A stretch of 64,000 nt of DNA from Progne subis subis (Eukaryota > Chordata > Aves > Passeriformes > Hirundinidae): NCBI GenBank assembly GCA_022316685.1, contig JAKJHU010000066.1:2008140-2072139 (forward strand). The letters run 5' to 3'. Below, piece by piece: positions 12,373 to 23,800 of this stretch; the first letter of the stretch is position 1; each line of letters begins with the position of its first letter. A model generated the notes under the pieces. It saw only the letters and a list, made by a program, of their open reading frames with translations. It was not told where the DNA came from and made no database searches. Position numbers and translations under genes: made by a program.

Positions 12373-12940
12373 GATGACATTCTGTGAAAATGTGGGAGAA
12401 ATAACCCATTTGCATGTTTTCAAACATCACTTGTTTATGAAATATGGAAAACAACCCCTTTTCTTCTCTTAAAGGTACCCAGAGAGACCTATGGATAAAT
12501 TGACTTTTGCAAGTGGAAATACTGAACAAGATCTAAATTCTCAATAAATCACTCTGAGTTTAGCTTTGTCATTCTTTGCAACAGAATGTCACCAAAACTC
12601 GCCAAATTACACTAAAATTATTCCTCTGTGTCTCAGCTGTTTCTAAATCCAGTTTACTACAAGATCTAAAATTCTCTGGAGTTGCAGCAAGCTTCATGTA
12701 AGCCAGTATCTGACAGATACAAAGCATGCTCCGTTCTGAGACATGGCTGCATGTTGATATCTGCCAGCATGGATTGCTTTTAATCTTTCTCTTTGCTCAG
12801 AAATGCAAAAGTTTTATTCAAAAATATTTTATTTTAAGCTACTCACTTTGAAAGATTCCTTGAGTGCTTGCAATTCCTTTCATATGTATCCAGTGTATCA
12901 TGAAATCCATGGGAATGGTGCTGCGTTTACACTAAGGATC
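12373..12940. other. Anonymous spacer between two CR1 copies
   Basis: No gene or repeat recognised. It separates two CR1 copies that each have their own 3' end, so they are independent insertions and not halves of one split element. Confidence 0.6.
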
Positions 12941-13448
12941 TTAGAATCAAAATGGTTTGTAAGGGACCTTAAAGCCCATTCAGTCCCATCCCCCGCCATG
13001 GTCAGGAACACCTTTAACTGTCCCAGGTTGCTCCAAGCCCCATCCAGCCTGGCCTTGGACACTTCCAGGGATGGGGCAGCTTCTCTGGGAATCTTGTACC
13101 AGGGCCTCACCACCCTCACAGGGAAGAATTTCTTCCTGATATCCCATCTAAACCTACTCTCTTTAGTTTGAAGTCATTTCCCCTTGTCTTGTCATCACAT
13201 ACTCTTGCAAAATGTCTCTCTCCATCTTTCCTGTCAGCTCCCTTCAGGGTCTCAAAGGCCGTGATTACGTCACCCCAAACCTTCTCTTTTCCAGGCTGAG
13301 CAATCACAATTCTCTGTCTTTCCTCACAGCAGGAATCCCTCTGATCATCTTGGTGGCCTCCTCTGGATTTGCTCTAGCAGTTCTCTGTCCTTCTGTGCTG
13401 GGGACCCCCAGGACCACAGGTGGGGTCTCACCAGAGCATTATTGAGGG
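12941..13448 (-). mobile_element. CR1 LINE, 5'-truncated, longest copy in the window
   Basis: About 500 bp of reverse-complemented CR1. In plus-strand order the landmarks are TTAGAATCAAAATGGTTTG (3' terminus), GCCATGGTCAGGAACACC, CAGCCTGGCCTTGGACACTT, CCAGGGATGGGGCAGC, CCTCACCACCCTCACAG, AAGAATTTCTTCCTGATATC, TCCATCTTTCCTGT, TTTTCCAGGCTGAGCAATC, GTGGCCTCCTCTGGA and GGTGGGGTCTCACCAGAGC. It is well preserved and collinear with avian CR1 3' regions, so it is among the younger copies here. The 122-codon plus-strand frame at 12803-13171 and several others are antisense read-through of this element. Confidence 0.95.
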
Positions 13449-13759
13449 TATAAATCTGACTGCTCTGAGAAACACTTCACAGCAGCAGTTCTGTCACTGT
13501 CAGAACAGTTCCCTAAAGAGAATTTACAAGTGAGAAGCAATTTTTCTTCAACTTCTCAATGGAGAGTTTTGGTTAGTTCTGGAAAAAGGAACAGGGAACA
13601 ACTGAAGACTTCAAAACCTTGAAGATACTCAGGTTTTAGACAGTATACAAGAAAGAAAAAAATATATATATATATAAGCAGACACTTTACACAAAATGAA
13701 ACCTCCAAAATATTGTTCCTTCAGAAAATGTGGGAAATATTACCCCTGTTTTTTATATA
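13449..13759. other. Anonymous spacer with short AT microsatellite
   Basis: No gene recognised. A short run of AT dinucleotides lies near 13662-13677. Confidence 0.6.
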
Positions 13760-14158
13760 CTACATCAGGTTGCCTGATAGAGATGCAGAATGGTTGATGC
13801 TTATATTGTCCAGTGTAGGGACAACTACAGCTTTGTGTAGCAGTTTCTCAAGGTTTCCTCTCTCTGTTTCACCTCTCTGAGCAAGTACACAAAGGCTGAG
13901 ACCAGAAACTCCCTTCCCTAAAACGATGAGTATAACCTGAGAGCAGAAACATCCTTCCTCTCTGAAGCTGAATGCTGGCAGCTGAGTGATGCAGGCTAGT
14001 CCTTGCACAGCTGCCAAGTCAGATTTGTCCTGTATCAACTTCTCACAAACAGCACTGAGCAACTGCAGTGGATTAAGGTACACGAGGGGCACCAGGATCT
14101 GGAGGAAAATGTTTGAGGGTGTTAAAGCAGCATTTTCAATTGGAGTGGTTTCTGTCAT
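13760..14158 (-). other. Unassigned 132-codon open frame (longest in window)
   Basis: This is the longest start-to-stop frame in the window. The predicted product begins MTETTPIENAAL. It has a hydrophobic N-terminal third (ILVPLVYLNPLQLLSAV around residues 21-37) and a second hydrophobic stretch around 75-93. I recognise no domain, signal peptide or catalytic motif. There is no obvious promoter, and no obvious splice acceptor just upstream of its start. A plus-strand frame of 68 codons overlaps it. It could be a relic of a retrogene or retroviral gene, a lncRNA segment, or chance. I do not call it a gene. Confidence 0.15.
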
Positions 14159-17100
14159 TTTTCCTCTCTTTCACCAACAAAATATGTCTTAAACTGAGCA
14201 TTGGTGCTTGCAATTCTTGCTAAGTAATATCAGGAGTGACACCACTCCCCCCAAATGGTTTACTCTCTGCCAGGATTCAGAAACTCATCAGAAAAAAAAG
14301 AAAATCCCTCCACTTCCTTTATGCTATCAAAGCTTTCCTCAATTTATCAAAGTTATTAATAACCACTCTCCAGTGTAACTTCAAAATAAGCAACTTTTTA
14401 ATTCAATTATGCTTTCAAGGTCTAGAAGTTGATTAAATACTTCTTGTATGCACAAATGTGCTTATGTATTCACACATATAAATCCACATGCATGCTATAC
14501 AGAGAACATACAGTGCTATGCATATTTTTCTGTGCCTCACTGTTTTCATGCACCTTTATAAATGAAAAGCAAATGCTTTCTTCTTAGACACAGACACTTA
14601 ATGCAGCTAGGAAGGAAGAGAAGGAAAGATCCTAAAAGGCTCAGTTATGGAGAAAATTTCCAAGGGAAAGATTAAAAAGGATTCAAGAATATAATGTTGA
14701 AGTAGCTGTGTGATTATGTAAACCATCATATTTCTTTCTACTTTTTTCTTATGCAGTTAAATTAAATATAAGGGTGCCAAAAAAAAAAAAAAAAAAAAAG
14801 GAAGCAAACTAAACCAAATTTACATTGAAGACAGTTACACACTTCAGATTGCTAAAAACATTATCTTAATTATACACATATTATTCTCAGAAGAAAGTCA
14901 TTGGCCTTTTCTTTATGAGAACTGTGAATGCAAAAGATACTTTATTCCAGAAAACTGGATTTAAAGAAAAATATTCAAACAAACTTATATTGAAGTCGTA
15001 AATAGTTTCCTTTGGATTTGTTGTTTTTAAGCACTGCAAATAAAGTTATCCAGAGATAGGAGGAACTTGCTCACATCATCTGTGAATCTCTGGTAAAAGA
15101 TTGACCCCTTTAGCCCATTATGAGACCTTATGCTTAAGACATGACTTAATTTGGAGCAAGAAAACAGTAATCTATATCCTCAAAGTTATCTATTCACAAA
15201 AGTTATGAGGAGATAAGAAAAAATAGCTGAACCTAATCGCACAATTTGGTATTAAATATTGAAATGAACAGACAAATTAAAGGCTTTTAAATCAGTATAC
15301 CAGATGAATGATGACCCTGGAAAACATGTCTTGGACAAGGGCAAATAATGTCAAAATTGGGAAATCACAATCTGATGATAAGCATAAAAGTTTAAATGAG
15401 CCAAATGAATCTCCTAATCTTTAAATATAAGAAATTTTGTGTTAAGGTGACATGCAGTCAGGGGAAGAACATGGGCATTTTTATGATCGTATCGCTTGCA
15501 ATTTGACTTGTGGATTATCTAATATAACTCTTCCTTGTGTACAAAAGGTGGTGCAAATATTCCTCTTGTCTTCTACATTTATTTCTCAATTGAAAATATT
15601 TCTTAACTCTTTTCTTATCCAAGGCAGATAAGAAAAATCTCCTGTATGTTTGTACAGCTACTGGCACACCTGAATCCCAGTTTCCAGAAGTAACTTCTCA
15701 GTACTTCTACAATAAACCTGGATGCAATAAGATATTTGGTCTTAAAGGATTCAGAGATTAATAACAAGAACAACAACAAAAATAAGCCTGAGGCTGTGAA
15801 GCTTTTGGTCTCCTCTACTGAGATCAAGTTTAGAAATCATCCATCCCTTGTATTGAAGACAATGTTTGTTTTTGAAACAAATACTGAGTGAAGAGTTAGG
15901 GCATGAAATTCAAACCACTTACTTTCCAAGATGCTCTTGTGGAATGTGACCTTCTACAGGGTCAGATGAGGCAGGACAAGAGTGAAAATAAGAGAAGATC
16001 ATGGCAATAACCAAAAAGCTTATCAAAGTACAGGATCACAGCCCCAGAGCAGGGAAAGAGCTCAGGATTCAGTTTAACAGATGTGTTGTTATAAACAGTG
16101 GAGATAGTGTCTAGACATTGTAATGAATGACTGAAAACATATAAACTGAATGTAAAGAGTCTGCGAGCTGCCTCTTGAGGAAGCAGATTTAGCTAATAAA
16201 TTAATAGACTGAGGTGTGTCTATTCACCAGTTTCCTGCGACGAAAGCTCTTTTTACAGCCTTGTCATGTCACTTCAGAAAGGAGTATCAGAATTTGCCTA
16301 TGATTTGGAGTAGTTACATGATGCTACATAAAGTCTGAGGCAGCTAAGATCTTCTTTCATCTGTGGTGAGAACTCAAAATCATAAAATGACCACCTGAAA
16401 TTTTGGTTTTGATCTGTCTTTTAGGGGCCCACCACATCTTCATTTCCATGACATTTCTAAGGTTTAGGTGAAATTTCAAAGCATTATCCTCATGATAAGT
16501 ATGCATGATAGTAATGAGAAATACATTTTCTCCAGATTTTAAATTAAAAAAAAAAAAGTCTACATAAAAAATGATGATAATGTAGTTTGTGGTACAAGGA
16601 AATTTGTGATCACTGGCAGGTAATACTTGATTTATTTAATCATGGGGAAAAATTACAACAGAACATACACTGTATGAAATTAAGATAGTATCCTAAACAA
16701 TTTTATCCTTTAATATTTCTAGCTTTCCTGTGTGTGTCATAGAAAAACATGTGTTATTTACCCAATGGACCATAGCATTCTCTCTGAAAAAGATAAGCTT
16801 GTAATGGAAATGCTGACACAACCTCAACTATAACAGCATGAGCAAAGACACTTTAATAACATTTTTATTGCTGTAACATCTTTTAAAAATGAAACACCTG
16901 GGACTTGTCCTTAAAAAAAATAAAAACAAGAGCAGACTTGTAAGTTCTGCTCTCTTCACATGTTGGGAAATTAACAGAAGTCAAAGACTGGAATCTTAAC
17001 TTACCCTACAATATTTAAGAACATTAAAAGAAAAAAATAATTAATAGATATATTAATGTATTTCCCTGGAAATACATTGCTATATGAGCTAACATTTAGA

Positions 17101-17789
17101 AATTTCTAAATTTTCAAGAGCTGTTATTCTTTTGCAGATATAGAAGTCACTGTGACAACAGAAAAGTTTACTCAACAGGACAATCTAACTTGGAAATTAC
17201 AAAACAAGAGTGATGAGGATTTTTTGACACACTAAGGATGATATTCAGGGACATATTGCTATATGAGCTATATCTTGAGAATGTTTTGCTAATATGAAAA
17301 CCATGAAAAGTTATTAGCATCTTTGTAAGGACCATGTTGCACTGGGTGTGAAGAGTATTTCTAGGAACTGGTTCAAGTACCACTTGCATGTCCTTCCTGG
17401 AAAATCTCAGCTTTTGGGATTAGTGAGGCAGAAGATGAAGAAAACAGAATCAGGTGTCAGAAGGTCAGAAGGAAATTGGAGGATTATAACTTGCAGTATT
17501 ACTTTGCCTTGGGAGCTGCACTTCTGAACAAATTATCACAGCATTGTTGAGAGGGACAAAAATTGAGCAAGTCATTTTAAATAATCCTTTACTCAGAAGT
17601 TCAACAAACATCCAAGCTCAAGTCTTTAAGCTCTAACATAAATATTTTCAGGGCACACCTAGGAGGTTCTCTGAGTCTTGGACTTTAATCTGAGATGCAT
17701 TTTAACCTCCCTTGATGCTGACATCATCTAAAAGATTGTACAAGGAACAGACTAACTGTTGTGGTTTTTAAAAGTCTCAGATCTATAAG
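14159..17789. other. Anonymous AT-rich DNA, no gene recognised
   Basis: No gene, RNA or transposon recognised. It holds an A21 run at 14779-14799 and a few shorter A runs. Open frames here do not exceed about 75 codons. Confidence 0.6.
14779..14799. repeat. Poly(A) run, 21 bp
   Basis: A run of 21 A. No retroposon body recognised upstream. Confidence 0.85.
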
Positions 17790-18185
17790 CTCAGTGAAGA
17801 GGTTGTTCAGTGTGGAGGAGAGAAGGCTCTGGGGAAACCTCAGAGCTGGAGTAGCCTTTGGTACAAAAAGAGAGTTACAGAAGGACTTTTGATGAGGTCA
17901 TTAGTGACAGGACAAGGGAGAATGGTTTTAAACTGAATGGGAGAGTAGGTTTAGATCAGATATTAAGAAGAAATTTCTGACTGTGAGGGTGCTGAGGTCC
18001 TGGAACAGGCTGGCCAGAGGAGCTCTGGATGCCTCATCCCTGGAAGTGTTCAAGGCCATATTGGGTGTGGCTCTGAGCCTGGAAAGTGGAAGGGGAAGGT
18101 GTCCCTGCCCAAAGCAGGAAGGCTGGAACTTGATGGGCTTTAAGGTCTCTTCCAACCAAACCCTTTCTATCAGTCTGTGATTCTT
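17790..18185 (+). mobile_element. CR1 LINE, 5'-truncated, sense orientation
   Basis: About 395 bp of CR1 in sense orientation. Landmarks in order are GTTGTTCAGTGTGGAGGAGA, GAAGGCTCTGGGGAAACCTC, GACAGGACAAGGGAGAATGG, TTTTAAACTGAATGGGAGAG, ATTAAGAAGAAATTTCTGAC, CATCCCTGGAAGTGTTCAAG, GTGTCCCTGCCC and TCTTCCAACCAAACCC near the 3' end. The terminal octamer repeats are degraded (CTATCAGTCTGTGATTC). A 19-bp tandem duplication begins just past the end. Frames on both strands through this segment are repeat-derived. Confidence 0.93.
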
Positions 18186-18190
18186 GTGTA

Positions 18191-18228
18191 TCTTGATGTT
18201 TCTTATGAATCTTGATGTTTCTTGTGAA
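18191..18228 (+). repeat. 19-bp tandem duplication at the CR1 3' boundary
   Basis: Two adjacent 19-bp units, at 18191-18209 and 18210-18228, read TCTTGATGTTTCTT(A/G)TGAA with one difference. They start six bases beyond the recognisable CR1 3' end. CR1 copies normally end in short 8-bp repeats, so this may be an expanded or reworked terminal repeat, or a duplication in the flank. Confidence 0.85.
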
Positions 18229-20711
18229 CTTCACAGCAAGTGAAGACACCTGGTGAAGCTTAATTTGGAAGCCCCTGCTGCTATTAGGGGCTGCTTTCAC
18301 CTCATCTAAATTTAGTTGTTCAATAGTCAGTGTTGAGTTCCAGCTTCAGTCCTGTTCTGGACAATGGACTTTGGTGATTCTCATCATCCTACAATAATGT
18401 TCAAGACAAGCAGAAGGCCGTTCTCTCAATACAACTTTCTGACTTAATCTACATGACCATTGTAGAGAATACATCTGTGTTTTACATGCTTAAAAATATT
18501 TTGCTTAAAATACTCTTCTTACTCTTTACCACTACAAAGCCAACTAAATTTTCTAACTGACAGTTTCCTACAAATCTCCTGATTGTTTAAAATTTGAATG
18601 CACAGTGACCACATTAAGTTCTTTATTAGTGGTTTGAATAACACACTGAGAAAGCAGTATCAAGATTCTAATATTTACAAGTGTTTGGATTAATTCTTAC
18701 CATTGATGTTGGTGAGATTTGAGTGCTGTACATAACATCTTCTCTCTGTCTTACCTCTTATCTAGGTGCAAAATGACGAAATCCTAACTTCCCTAGGACA
18801 GAAGGTGTGACATCATGATCACAGTTTACACAGCCCTCAGATAAGGTGCTATAAGTTTTAAAAAACTGACTGGAAATTATTTGAATTTTTGAGGTTACTT
18901 TTAGTGTGGTATAGGGAAAGAGTGACAAAAATTGAATGATAGGTGTGTTATAGCTATTATCATTACAAACAAGAAGTACTACCAGAGCACAAGTATTGGA
19001 TTCTATGCAGGGATTCTCCTGCAGACTTTTTTCAGTGTGCTGAATCCCATTTGAAGGGTGTTCCATGCATTTAAAGTCAGGAGCCAAACTTTACTGAAAT
19101 GCAAAATTGCTGGGGCAAAACTTATTGCAGATGACTGGTTTGTTTTACTCTCATTTATTTGTCCTGGTTTTGGGATAGCATCAAATTATTGTGAGTCTTC
19201 ATTAAATTCTAACTAAGCAATTCATTTTTCACTTTATGGGAGTAGTACAAAAATACCTTTTATTGGACATTCTGGGCTCTCTCTGAAGCATATGACTCAA
19301 AAGATGATCCAAAAATGAATAGTTTTCTATTAAGTTGTACCTTATTATAAATAGGAAATTAAAGAAAGGAGACTTCACCAACATGGGAACCACAAACACA
19401 GTGATTTATATTTCTTGAAGAGCTGGTGCTTCTAATTGTGCAGAATGGGACGTATATTTATAGACTCCACACTAAAGCATCCAAGTCAATAAATTCTAAG
19501 AATTTACAGTGTGCCTTAAGAAAGTCCTAATTTTGCTTTCTCCTCTGCAAAGTAGTCTCCTTGAACTTTAAATAGCATGTGAAAATAATTTTTTTTAATA
19601 GCAATTTGCATTTCCACTCCTATTTGCTTACCAATCATGGATCTTTGAGAGAGACTTTAGGAGAAAGGAAAAAAACCCCAAAACTCATCTGAACCATCAA
19701 TTTTCTGATCTTTCCTCTTTTATGATAACTGCTTTAGCTAACTACAAGAAAGGTGATTGTATAATTCATTTGAAGTGGAAGAGTTCCAACAGGACAAAAT
19801 TAGTAAGAATTACCTGAACTGCCTCAATAGTCTGGTGATTTCATTGGCGGTGGAGGAGTTTTAAGTTCAAGTTCCTGGTCTACATGAAGTGGAGATAATG
19901 TTGAGGCAGTGCTGGGTTGGAAAAACCAGGGGGAAAAAGGCTCCATGAGTAGTAAATTATTTCCTGTGTAATATTTCTGTTCAGCAAAATAGTCACAGTC
20001 ACACAATATATGTATTAGCAAGGTTAATTTAGAAGTCATCTAAAAATTCATAAACTAGTTTGGATTTTTATACTTTTTTTCTGAAATACATACTTAATAC
20101 TAGTGTATTCCTGTGTGCTAAGAACATGAAGCAGAACTGAAAAACTGAACTCTCTCATACCCAAGTTTTTTCTTAATAGAAGTTAAAGAACATAAAGTCA
20201 GAACTTTCAACCGATGTCCAGAATTTTGGAGTATAAAGACAATCCCTAGAGTTATATATTTTTCAGTCTATATTTATGATTAAATAAAACAGTAATGACA
20301 GAAAGATGAAGTTCTGTGAAGTGAAGAGGAAACAAAATGTTCTGAATAAACAGGAGAGAAAATGATTGGGATGAGGGGTAGTCATATCTTGCAGGTTTCC
20401 TACTTGTGTCCAAAGATTAAATGAAGCACCATCAGTATCTTATTTCCCTTTATGTAGCAAAGACTATGGAAAATCTGGCAAAAAACCAGTGTCCAACACC
20501 AGCTACCAGTATCCCGAATCCTTATCCACTGCTCTTCCAAATACTGTGATGCATCTCCCAGCCACAGGTAACACAATTCCATCCAGTATCTTCTCCCATG
20601 ACGTCTGTCATTAATCATCCATCACCTGCTCCTGTCACAGCCTAGGAGGGAACAGATTGATCACAAATTCTTTGAAACTCTTCAGATCCTCAGTCTCAGG
20701 TTTATCTCTTG
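18229..20711. other. Anonymous DNA, no gene recognised
   Basis: No gene or transposon recognised. A 109-codon minus-strand frame at 18758-19087 resembles no family I know. It shows no domain and no clear splice or promoter context, so I treat it as chance. Confidence 0.55.
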
Positions 20712-20881
20712 GTCAGTGAAGTTGTGGTTGCCCCATCCTGGGTGCGTTCAGTGTCAAGTTGGATGGAGCTTGGAGGAACCTGATGCAGTGGAAGGCATCT
20801 CTGCCCATGACAGATGTGTCAGAACTGGGTGATTATTAAGGTTCCTTTTAACCCAAACCATTTTTTTGATTCTATGATTCA
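20712..20881 (+). mobile_element. CR1 LINE 3'-end fragment, sense orientation
   Basis: About 170 bp of CR1 3' end. Landmarks are GTTGTGGTTGCCCCATCCTG, AAGTTGGATGGAGCTTGGAG, GCATCTCTGCCCATGACAG, and a terminus reading TTTTAACCCAAACCATT followed by GATTCTATGATTC. The last part is the characteristic CR1 8-bp terminal repeat, so the true 3' end is kept. It is more diverged than the copy at 12.9 kb. Confidence 0.92.
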
Positions 20882-23800
20882 CTTTATGGACATCTAAGGA
20901 ATTGTATGGGCTGCCTGTATATCTTTACTTTTTCCATGATAGGTACATATACATTTTTGTGATACGTTGCTATGGAGAAGATAGTTCAGTGAAAAATAAA
21001 TGCACTGTGACTATATAAATCTTCTGGCAGAAGGTAAGCTCTTCTGAAATACTTAGAAACAATTTAGTGTATATTTTTCACAATACAGAACTTCTTTACC
21101 TCAACACTACAATTACAGCAGCTGTTAGTGTCATGAACTGAAACGAAAGCACTTTAGTTAAGATTAGCTTCTAGTTTTCTTCCAAACATGAAATGGCTCA
21201 ATTATAAAAAATTTCATTTTTTATTTTTTGATACTTCTATATTAAACCAAATAGCCCCTTCTCCTCCTTTATAAATTGCTCTAGAGGAACTGTGGTTTCA
21301 AATATTGTATTAGCAATGAAAATACAAAACAAATGCAACACCCATTTGGATGATTTAAAAGCACTTGGTCTAAAAACCGAATTGCTGAATAAATAAATGG
21401 GTTCTTCAGATACTGTGCACTTGTTAAAGCAGAAATCTTGGGAGCAGCTTCGATTGCTGTTCAAAAAGTGTGAAGCTATCTTTAAATATACAGATAGCTT
21501 TATTTAAATTCCCGGGAATCTGCATGCATTGAAGTTAAATTCTGCTTAAGTATCATGCTAAATTGAGGCCACAAGTAGGAAATGCAATTTTTAATTTAAA
21601 GTATCACATAGACATAAAATTTGAGGTAGACACAAATCATTTCAGTAGTCCTTGTTATTCCAGCCATTAAGGTAGAACAGCAAACAAAATTGCATTTCAA
21701 TGTGAGCTGAAATGAAGGGCTCCTTCTTGCTTATATCAAAGGCAGTCAAACCTCTCACTGATTGAAATGAAGAGGAGATTGGGCACACAATAGGCATTGT
21801 AAATAACTTCCTTTGTGTTCTGAGCTAAATGGAATCCATTTACCAGTCAAACCAAAAATGGATAAGTGACCATGTATGCCCAGTGTAACATCTGTGTGCT
21901 TGCTGGGAAATTAAGTTACCCTGTTGTTATTGTTCAGACTTTTCAGTGTATGACGTGTCAATCACATTAAGTGCTTAAGATCCTTCTAAACCCTAAGATT
22001 ATCTAACAAGACATAGAAATGTTATTTTTTGAGATGTCCAGCTCTGATATAAACCTTAAAACACTCAGCCCTAATCTGGGTGAAAAGGCCAAGGTTGCCT
22101 TGCATTTTGAAGCTGTGAGTCTCAGCAGTTTTGCCAAACATCTTGTGGCAAGTAACATCTCTTCTATCATATCAAAAACTTCCTGTTTGGAGTTTTCTGA
22201 GCTAGGACTGCAGAAGGAATAGTCATGATTTCAGAATTTCAGCCCTGCAAGTACCACAAGGAATTTGGAAACTTATAGAATTTCAGCAATTAAATGTGAT
22301 GGACAGAAATGTTAACAAAGCATTTTGTAAGTGTTGAAAAAAGATTGGATTCCTTTTTATATTTCATTATTTAAAAGTACTTTTTCCCTAACCAATCTTT
22401 CATGAACCAGTTTAAAGACAGCTCTTGTCACTGTCCCATTCATATAATGTACACTTGGTAATCTGTTTTTTGCAGATTTTAAATGTTAATACTTATCCTG
22501 AGGGCAAACGAGTGACAATTTTAGATGCTCACTGTGTGCAGAAAAGAAAAAAAAAAAAAACAAAGCACAAACCGAAACCGTAGAATAAAACAGTCCTGCT
22601 GCATTTACATGGGTCATTAACATCTAAACCATTCATAGAGTAAGAGCTTCCCCTTTAAATATTTTCCTGTCCCTTGTTTTAGCAACAGCCTGAAAAATAT
22701 CCCTGAAGGTTAGGAGGGTAAGAGGCATGGATAGCAGCCTCCCTGCACTCCATTGATGACAAAGATTCCAGCTTTCAGACTATTCTGCAGTATTAGAAAC
22801 AATAGAAGAGTCTCAAACATACACCTTGGAATATGTACAGTTGTCTCATGTATATGTTTTCATATACTTTAGAAACTGTAAAGCTAATATTCCCTGGTTT
22901 TCTTTTTATAGATAGCAAAAAAACTTTTTGTTTATTGGAGTTCATATAATAATGATTGCAAGGTCCAGCAAAAAGCAGAATATTGCATTACGATTCTTAT
23001 CTTCTTTATGTGCCTAAAACTCGTGAGATTCTTTTTGTTCATATATTGATGATGACAGTATGATTTTTTCAGTTAAAGTAATAATGAAATCTTATAACAG
23101 GTTTGGTAATAATGGAAAATTTTCACAGTGGTTGGTCTAATAAACCTATGCCAACAGCTCCCTCTATGTACCATATAAAGGATGCTAGCAAATGCATTAC
23201 ATGGAATACGTATTTCTCTTCCAAAGAAAAATATTATTAAGGAAAAGGAATGATTGCTGTGTCATTTAATTTTGTCTAAAATGAAGATTAAAAAAAGTTT
23301 CAATAAAATATATGAATTGTTGTTACTTGCATAATTATAGTGACGCATTTTCCTGTTAAAAATTTCCTTGATTATTTACTGTATAACTCTGGTTAATTCA
23401 TTCCATTTCCCTCCTAATCCCATTTGACATACACAGGTTATTGTAATGCAGATAGTTCTTTGAGTACACAAAACAGAACAATGCAATGAAAGGACAGTAA
23501 CTAATGTTATCTGTCTAAAGCTGGGAAAGGGAAGATGAGGGAGCATGGAGGATTATCTCTAATGAGAGCTGTACATCTGCTTGAAAAAGAGTGATACACT
23601 ATTAAAAGAAGAGCAGCACTGTTAGCAGGGAACAGCACTAGAGAAGAAATCAAGTGGGTTTTATCCTTTATCCTTTAACTTGTTGCTTCTTCTCTTTGTG
23701 ACAGCAGATGGGTGCCTTCCTCTACCTGTCTTGCCTCCCCTTCCTGCCTTTCCTGTTTAACTCCTGAGATGTCAGAGTGGGGCTGATCTTTTATCACGGA

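Noticed and set aside
12101..12472. 123-codon plus-strand frame
   Set aside because: It runs through the CR1 3' fragment at 12292-12372 and shows no domain.
12803..13171. 122-codon plus-strand frame
   Set aside because: Most of it is antisense translation of the CR1 copy at 12941-13448.
18758..19087. 109-codon minus-strand frame
   Set aside because: No family resemblance, no splice or promoter context, and composition like the flanks.
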